This document shows positions 59,053 to 64,000 of a stretch of DNA of 64,000 nucleotides, piece after piece. Both the position numbers and the translations under genes were made by a program. Below the pieces are notes generated by a model, which made no database searches, was not told the origin of the DNA, and saw only the letters and a list, made by a program, of their open reading frames with translations. Where the stretch lies: NCBI GenBank assembly GCA_031398915.1, contig JANNOG010000088.1, forward strand, positions 1 through 64,000, given 5' to 3'. The first letter of the stretch is position 1. Each line of letters begins with the position of its first letter. This DNA is from JANNOG01 sp031398915. GTDB lineage: Bacteria; Actinomycetota; Actinomycetes; Actinomycetales; JBBAYJ01.

Positions 59053-59106
59053 GAGAGAATTATGTTAGATTTCACGCCAGTTGTGTTTCGACGACGAGCA
59101 AACTGG
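59053..59106. promoter_or_regulatory. AT-rich promoter region and inverted repeat before the dehydrogenase gene
   Basis: GAGAATTATGTTAGATTTC is the most AT-rich stretch nearby and offers -10-like hexamers (TATGTT at 59061, TTAGAT at 59065). CCAGTT (59077-59082) and AACTGG (59101-59106) form a 6-bp inverted repeat with an 18-nt gap, a candidate DeoR operator. The ATG follows at 59114. Confidence 0.4.
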
Positions 59107-59113
59107 AGCGCCA

Positions 59114-60184
59114 ATGAGTGACGCGATCACCGTGATGTGTGCTGGTGACCTGTTCATCACCTCCGAGGCGCTCGCGGAAGCAGCCCGGCAGCACATCACA
59201 GCTGCGCTGCCAGACACTGCCCTGTCGGTGGTGAGCCATGCGTCGCGGTGGCCGGACGAGCCTTTCGGTGACATCGAGGGAGTGCGTGAGGCAGCGGGCG
59301 ACGTGACCGCTCTGGCCGAGAGCGTCCGCGGCGCGCATGTGCTTCTCACGCATCTGGCCCCGATCACTGGGTCGGTGCTGGCAGCGGCGCCTGATCTGCG
59401 GCTCGTCGGCGTGACCCGCGGCGGCCCGGTCAACGTCGATGTCGCAGCCGCGACCCTGTTGGGGATACCGGTCGCATACCTGCCGGGCCGCAACCTCTCG
59501 GCCGTCGCCGAATTCGTCGTCGGCACCATGATCACCGTGATGCGCAACATCGGGCCGGCGTCGATCGGCATGACCGAGGGGCGTTGGGACGGTTCCTTCT
59601 ACCGCTACGAGCGCTGCGGACCCGAGCTGGGCGCCTCGACGGTGGGCCTCGTCGGCCTCGGCGCGGTGGGTGCTCGCGTGGCGACCCTGTTGTCAGCGTT
59701 CGGCGCCCGCGTCCTGGCCCATGACCCGTTCGCGGACCCCACGACCGTCGACCCCGCGGTGCGCCTGGTCGACCTGCCCGAGCTGCTCGCCACGTCGAAC
59801 GTCGTCAGCGTGCACGCCCGCCTGACACCACAGACCCGAGGCATGTTCGACAAGGTGGCTTTCGCGGCGATGCCCCGGGGGGCGTACTTCGTCAACACCG
59901 CGCGAGGTGAGCTGGTGGATACCGACGCCCTGACCGAGGCACTGGCGTCCGGGCACCTCGCCGGTGCCGCCCTCGATGTGTTCGACCCCGAGCCTCCGCC
60001 CGGTGATCACCCACTGCGTGGCATGCCCAACGTCCTGGCAACCCCGCACCTGGCCGGCGCGAGCCAGCAGACCGCGACCGTGTCCGCTGGTCGGATCGCC
60101 GAGGCGGCTGCCGGGTTCCTGGTCTCGGGGCGGCTGACGCACTGCGTCAATCCGGAGGTGCTGACCCCGGTGTCCGGCGGCTGA
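59114..60184 (+). CDS. D-2-hydroxyacid dehydrogenase (SerA-like)
   Basis: This 356-aa protein has the NAD-binding domain VGLVGLGAVGARVATLLSAF, the catalytic Arg in SVHARLTPQTRG, Glu in DVFDPEPPPGDHP and His in TPHLAGASQQTA. It lacks the regulatory ACT domain of SerA, and its context is catabolic, so it probably oxidises a sugar-acid or reduces a 2-oxo acid rather than making serine. It is part of the DeoR-controlled cluster, 3 bp before the FGGY kinase gene. Confidence 0.88.
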   Translation: MSDAITVMCAGDLFITSEALAEAARQHITAALPDTALSVVSHASRWPDEPFGDIEGVREAAGDVTALAESVRGAHVLLTHLAPITGSVLAAAPDLRLVGVTRGGPVNVDVAAATLLGIPVAYLPGRNLSAVAEFVVGTMITVMRNIGPASIGMTEGRWDGSFYRYERCGPELGASTVGLVGLGAVGARVATLLSAFGARVLAHDPFADPTTVDPAVRLVDLPELLATSNVVSVHARLTPQTRGMFDKVAFAAMPRGAYFVNTARGELVDTDALTEALASGHLAGAALDVFDPEPPPGDHPLRGMPNVLATPHLAGASQQTATVSAGRIAEAAAGFLVSGRLTHCVNPEVLTPVSGG

Positions 60185-60187
60185 GAC

Positions 60188-61633
60188 GTGGCCGCCATCG
60201 GGATCGATGCTGGTACGTCTCTGGTCAAGGCGGTGCTGTTCGACGACGACCTGAGGCCGATCGACGTCGCAACGGCCAAGGTGCCGGTTCGCAGACCTCA
60301 TTCGGGCTGGTCCGAGCAGGACCCACGTGAGGTGCGCGCGGCCGTCGACGGCGTCATCCGGCAGGTGGCACCGGCGGGCGTCCACATCGACTTCATGGGG
60401 ATCACGGCCCAGGGGGACGGCTGCTGGCTGGTCGACCAGGCCGGGCAGCCCGTCGGACCGGCGCTGTTGTGGAACGACGGGCGCAGCGCAGACATCGTCG
60501 AGGACTGGGAAGCCGACGGGCTGATGGCCGAAGCCTTCACGGTCACCGGCTCGTACGGCAACGCCGGGCTTGCTCATGCGCAACTGGCGTGGTTGCGCAC
60601 ACACGACCCAGCGCGTGTCGATTCGGCAGCCACTCTGTTGAGTTGCGGTGGCTGGCTCTACCTGGGATTGACAGACTCCCCGGTGCTGGACGTGTCCGAC
60701 GCGTGTAATCCGTTGCTGGACGCCAGAACGGACACCTACGCCGACGGCCTGTTCGAGCACCTCGGGTTGAGTTGGGCGCGCCGCCTGATGCCGCGGGTCG
60801 TGACCGGCACTGAGCGCCTCGCCCCGCTGTCCGATGCTGCCGCTGGGCGAACCGGCCTGGCTGTCGGGACTCCCGTGGTGCTCGCTCCCTATGACGTCGT
60901 GTCGACCGCAGTGGGCGTGGGTGCCGTCCCTGTCGGCGCCGCGTTCGCGGTGTTGGGCACCACGTTGTGCATCGGAACCAGCGTCGACGATCCCCGCCTG
61001 GATCGAGCGGCAGCCGGGATGTCGCTGGCCACCGGGGTCCCCGGGAGGCGGTTACTGGCATACGCGACGTTGGCCGGCACCGAGGTGATGGATTGGTGGG
61101 CGCGGCTGTTGGGGCTGGAGTCCGCGGCGGATGTCACGGCATTGGCGGCGACCGCGACACCACGCCGTGACACGCCGTTGTTGCTGCCGTATCTCTCGCC
61201 CGCCGGAGAGCGAGCACCATTTCGTGACTCAGCCGCCCGCGGCTCCCTCAGTGGGGTGCATTTCGAACACGACCGCGCCGATATCGCCCGAGCCGTGGTC
61301 GAGGGCCTGTCGTATGCAGTCCGCGACTGCTTGATCGCCACCGGGCCGATACCCACCGAGTTGACGGTGTGTGGCGGTGGGGCAGGCAGCGACATGTGGT
61401 GTCAGGTGTTGGCGGATGTCACGTCGACGAGGGTGGTTCGTGCTGACCAGGGTCAGGTGGGTGCTCGTGGTGCCGTGATGACCGGGCTGGTGTCATTGGG
61501 TCATGCCCCGGATATGGACAGCCTCGTCGACTCGACGATACGACCGGGTCGCACCTTTCACCCCAGCCCCGACACCGAACGACACGATGATGGTTTTGCT
61601 CGGTATCTGGCCGCCCGACAGACTGCCGGGTAG
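60188..61633 (+). CDS. FGGY family carbohydrate kinase (xylulokinase-like)
   Basis: This 481-aa protein has an N-terminal ATPase fold (AIGIDAGTSLVKAVLFDDD), a substrate region with LLWNDGRSADIVEDWEADG, a catalytic Asp in LAPYDVVSTAVGVGAV, and a C-terminal FGGY domain with YLSPAGERAPFRDSAARG, VEGLSYAVRDC and VCGGGAGSDMWCQVLADVTS. It phosphorylates a sugar or polyol, perhaps a ketopentose, tetritol or similar; the sequence alone does not fix the substrate. GTG start just after the dehydrogenase gene, so one operon. Confidence 0.88.
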   Translation: MAAIGIDAGTSLVKAVLFDDDLRPIDVATAKVPVRRPHSGWSEQDPREVRAAVDGVIRQVAPAGVHIDFMGITAQGDGCWLVDQAGQPVGPALLWNDGRSADIVEDWEADGLMAEAFTVTGSYGNAGLAHAQLAWLRTHDPARVDSAATLLSCGGWLYLGLTDSPVLDVSDACNPLLDARTDTYADGLFEHLGLSWARRLMPRVVTGTERLAPLSDAAAGRTGLAVGTPVVLAPYDVVSTAVGVGAVPVGAAFAVLGTTLCIGTSVDDPRLDRAAAGMSLATGVPGRRLLAYATLAGTEVMDWWARLLGLESAADVTALAATATPRRDTPLLLPYLSPAGERAPFRDSAARGSLSGVHFEHDRADIARAVVEGLSYAVRDCLIATGPIPTELTVCGGGAGSDMWCQVLADVTSTRVVRADQGQVGARGAVMTGLVSLGHAPDMDSLVDSTIRPGRTFHPSPDTERHDDGFARYLAARQTAG

Positions 61634-61708
61634 CGACCATCCACACGGGTCGCCCACGCAGCCTGACCGATGCACGATCCACGTTGCGACCGAACCCTGG
61701 GAAGCCCG

Positions 61709-62299
61709 GTGAACCCTCCCCACCGACAGATCCGCGCCGTCTTCGACGACGAGACGATAACCGTCTACCAGGCGTATCCCGCTGCGATCGCGGTCCCCGC
61801 TGCGGCCGACAACTCGTTCGTCGGGACACCGTTCAAGCTCGACAGGATGACCTGGATCAAGCCCTCGTTCCTGTGGATGATGTACCGATCCGGCTGGGCC
61901 ACGAAGCCTGGCCAGGAACACGTCCTCGCCGTCCAGATCACGCGCGCCGGGTTCGAACAGGCCCTCTCGCTGGCGTGCCTCAGCCACTTCGACCCGGACA
62001 TCCACCCGGACGAGGCCACCTGGGCGCAGCGCACACAGACCAGCCCCGTCCGTGTCCAGTGGGACCCTGAACGGGACACCTCGCTCGCGCCCCTGCCTTG
62101 GAGATCGATCCAGGTCGGACTCTCCGGGTCGGCGGCCGAGCAGTATGTGAACCGCTGGATCGTCCGCATCATCGATGCCACACCGCTCGTCCACGAGATG
62201 CACCGGGGCACCGCCGCTGCGTTGACGCTGCCACGAGAACGCCCCTACCCCCTCGGCGACGACCTACAGACGATCATCGGTGCCAGCCGGTCGACGTGA
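61709..62299 (+). CDS. DUF4291 protein
   Basis: This 196-aa protein has the diagnostic DUF4291 blocks RQIRAVFDDETITVYQAYP, RMTWIKPSFLWMMYRSGWA and QEHVLAVQITRAGFEQAL. The GTG at 61709 has a GGGAAG site; an ATG at 61670 is an alternative. The family has no known function. It follows the FGGY kinase gene by 75 bp and is probably unrelated to sugar use. Confidence 0.85.
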   Translation: MNPPHRQIRAVFDDETITVYQAYPAAIAVPAAADNSFVGTPFKLDRMTWIKPSFLWMMYRSGWATKPGQEHVLAVQITRAGFEQALSLACLSHFDPDIHPDEATWAQRTQTSPVRVQWDPERDTSLAPLPWRSIQVGLSGSAAEQYVNRWIVRIIDATPLVHEMHRGTAAALTLPRERPYPLGDDLQTIIGASRST

Positions 62300-62336
62300 G
62301 ATCCACGTATCCAGTTACGCCGGTGCGGCATCAGCG

Positions 62337-62660
62337 TCAGCGGCGGGAACGGCTGCCCGTCCCTCGGCCGCGCCAGCCGCCGTTGACGGGCGAGGCACCA
62401 CCGATTCCGGCCAGGTGCAGGGCGAGGCAGAGGAGGCCGGCGAAGAGCAACGTCTGCGTAGTGATCACATCCCCGAGGCTCGCATCGACGAGGTCGAACA
62501 GCAGGGCCAGAACGAAGATCGCAGCACCGACAAGCGCGAGCATAAGCACTCCAAGATCGGCCCCGGCAGCTCTGCCCGGAGGGTCCGTTACGTCCGGTGG
62601 TCCGGAGGCATCCGAATCATGGCGCACGACCACCACACGCGCGATTCGAGTGAGCGCCAA
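62337..62660 (-). CDS. Small two-helix membrane protein (uncertain start)
   Basis: The frame encodes up to 107 aa with two helices (ADLGVLMLALVGAAIFVLAL and TQTLLFAGLLCLALHLAGI) and a basic Gly-rich tail. The first start codon is a TTG; GTG codons near residues 9-12 are alternatives and no ribosome site is convincing. It lies 29 bp after the sugar permease gene on the same strand. The family is not recognised. Confidence 0.5.
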   Translation of the reverse strand: MALTRIARVVVVRHDSDASGPPDVTDPPGRAAGADLGVLMLALVGAAIFVLALLFDLVDASLGDVITTQTLLFAGLLCLALHLAGIGGASPVNGGWRGRGTGSRSRR

Positions 62661-62689
62661 TCGGCGTCGATCAGTGCCTCGACAAGAGG

Positions 62690-63940
62690 CTAGGCACGCC
62701 CGGTGCGCCGGCGGGAGTTGCGGGCGACAGAGTCGAGGATGACGGCGAGTAGCAGGACGACCCCGGTGACGGCGAAGCGGAACGACGAATCGAGGTTCAA
62801 CAGGGTCAGACCGCTCGAGATCGACTGGATGACGACGATCCCCAGCAGCGCCGCGAACGCAGAACCGCGACCACCGAACAGGCTGGTCCCGCCGATCACC
62901 GCAGCGGCGATGGCGTTGAGGTTCACGTCACCACCGCCACTGGACTGATTGGCCGCCGCGAGGCGTGATGCGGCGAGGACCCCACCGACAGCGGCCAAGG
63001 TCGAGCACAGCACGAAGGCTGAGGTGTAGATGCCGCGGACGTTGATGCCCGCGCGCCGGGCGGCCTCCTCGTTGCCACCGACGGCGAACATCCACCGTCC
63101 CCAAGCGGTCCGGGTCAGCAGGTAGTGCAGCAGCAACACGAGCGCGATGAACAGCACCACCATCCAGCCCACGCCTCGGGTCCGGTTGAGGTACCACGCC
63201 CCGAAGGCCAGCGCAGACGCCAGCAGGGCGCCGCGCACGATGACCAGCACCGCGGCCTCGGCGGACAGTCCGCTGCGGGTCCGCTCGCGCCGGTGCGCCA
63301 GACCGGTGACGACCAGGGCGACACCGCCCAGCACGGCCAGGACGTACGACAGCCAGTCCGGTACGAAGGCCTGCTGGGCGAAGTACACCAGGGGCGATTC
63401 GAAGGGGATGTTGATGGAGCCTTGCGGGCCCAGGACGTACAGCTGGATACCGACGAAGCTCAACAGACCTGCCAGTGTCACGACGAAGCTCGGCACACCG
63501 AATCGCAAGAACACCTGGGCGTACAACAGACCGATCAGTGAGCCGGTCAGCACCGCACCCGCGATCGCCACCCCGACGGGCAACCCGCGGTCGACGAACA
63601 GGACGGCCAGCACGGCCGAGGACAACCCGCTGACCGAACCGACGGACAGGTCGATCTCACCGACCAGCAGCACACAGACGATGCCGAGCGCGATGACCCC
63701 GACGGGCACGCACTCCATCGCCAGGTTCACCAGGTTGGGACTGGACAGGAAGATCGGGTTGAGCGACTGCATCACCGTCCAGATGACGGCCAGGCCCACC
63801 ACGACCGGCAGCACGCCCAGGTCCCCGGAGCGCAGCCGGTCGACGAACCCGCGCAACAGACCGCCCAGGCCGGAGCGATCGGCGAGGCGCTCGTCCTGGC
63901 GGTCGGCAGGGGCAGCGGTCGGTGTCACGGTCGCGCTCAT
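62690..63940 (-). CDS. Sugar ABC transporter permease (XylH/RbsC family)
   Basis: This 416-aa protein has about 12 hydrophobic segments and the family motif VGEIDLSVGSVSGLSSAVLA, then GVPSFVVTLAGLLSFVGIQL, a long spacer, GNEEAARRAGINVRGIYTSA and AVIGGTSLFGGRGSAFAALL. Length and the inserted central loop match XylH-type rather than the shorter RbsC. It imports a monosaccharide with a periplasmic-type binding protein and an ATPase that should lie beyond the window edge. Good ribosome site GGAGACCC; ATGA overlap with the next gene upstream. Confidence 0.93.
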   Translation of the reverse strand: MSATVTPTAAPADRQDERLADRSGLGGLLRGFVDRLRSGDLGVLPVVVGLAVIWTVMQSLNPIFLSSPNLVNLAMECVPVGVIALGIVCVLLVGEIDLSVGSVSGLSSAVLAVLFVDRGLPVGVAIAGAVLTGSLIGLLYAQVFLRFGVPSFVVTLAGLLSFVGIQLYVLGPQGSINIPFESPLVYFAQQAFVPDWLSYVLAVLGGVALVVTGLAHRRERTRSGLSAEAAVLVIVRGALLASALAFGAWYLNRTRGVGWMVVLFIALVLLLHYLLTRTAWGRWMFAVGGNEEAARRAGINVRGIYTSAFVLCSTLAAVGGVLAASRLAAANQSSGGGDVNLNAIAAAVIGGTSLFGGRGSAFAALLGIVVIQSISSGLTLLNLDSSFRFAVTGVVLLLAVILDSVARNSRRRTGRA

Positions 63941-64000
63941 CGGGTCTCCTGAGGATCGATAGACGTCCGTGCCGATCGTCGGGCGACGACGTTGTCAGCA
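63937..64000 (-). CDS. 3' end of the gene upstream of the permease, probably the ABC ATPase (partial)
   Basis: A frame entering from the window edge encodes ADNVVARRSARTSIDPQETR and ends with TGA at 63937-63939, overlapping the permease ATG as ATGA. The ribosome site for the permease lies within its last codons. In XylH-type operons the preceding gene usually encodes the ATPase. Twenty residues are too few to confirm it. Confidence 0.4.
   Translation of the reverse strand, partial: ADNVVARRSARTSIDPQETR

Overview
The window is a very GC-rich (about 70% by eye), gene-dense bacterial chromosome segment. Start/stop overlaps of 1-8 bp are common, and GTG starts are frequent. A HAIR-controlled dnaK-grpE-dnaJ-hspR operon, an F420-type PPOX oxidoreductase, an actinobacterial dCTP deaminase, DUF4235 and a SARP/BTAD-type regulator all point to an actinomycete. 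Several genes (dcd, the large Fe-S oxidoreductase, dnaK operon, clpB, pyrE, SpoU methyltransferase) have counterparts in the Rv0321-Rv0384c part of the Mycobacterium tuberculosis chromosome, so much of the right half looks like conserved actinobacterial core. The genus cannot be named from the sequence alone.

Layout. 1-200: tail of a 15-bp tandem repeat. 204-3673: a membrane GGDEF-EAL protein and a convergent CHAD protein. 3729-15454, minus strand: a Tad/Flp pilus locus transcribed as SAF/CpaB-like (broken by a frameshift), TadZ-like, TadA, TadB, TadC, Flp-like pilin, TadE/TadG-like pseudopilins, a 1153-aa membrane protein joining LysM domains to a SARP/BTAD-like cytoplasmic region, a lipoprotein and a secreted protein. 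15547-24690: a sigma-like regulator and, divergent from it, a nine-gene operon resembling a minimal type IV secretion channel (TcpC/VirB8-like, small membrane proteins, VirB3/PrgI-like, VirB4, VirB6-like, a VirB1-like transglycosylase-NlpC/P60 lipoprotein and two further membrane proteins) with no relaxase, coupling protein or integrase nearby. 24713-36363: housekeeping and accessory genes (TrxR-like ferredoxin-NADP reductase, dcd, a degenerate EAL protein, a Rv0338c-like Fe-S oxidoreductase, an LPXTG-type NHL protein, Tat-exported PhoD behind a three-unit PHO box, CPBP protease, NAD(P)-binding protein, PPOX protein).

36360-46130: a VWA protein divergent from the HspR-controlled chaperone operon dnaK-grpE-dnaJ-hspR, followed by a DUF559 gene and clpB; a remnant of an FMN reductase gene lies between grpE and dnaJ. 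46140-57032: a LAL-type LuxR regulator, xthA, pyrE, a SpoU methyltransferase, a thioesterase/HxlR divergent pair with a clear palindromic operator, and an overlapping trio of LarA-like (DUF2088), PlsC and ManA genes. 57276-64000: a secreted Ser-rich protein, then a carbohydrate catabolism locus (DeoR regulator, 2-hydroxyacid dehydrogenase, FGGY kinase), DUF4291, a small membrane protein and, on the other strand, a XylH/RbsC-type sugar permease whose partner gene runs off the edge of the window.

The most unusual material is the back-to-back Tad pilus and reduced T4SS-like loci, the envelope-spanning LysM-SARP/BTAD protein inside the pilus operon, and a 17-bp palindromic element present at the 5' ends of two pilus genes.
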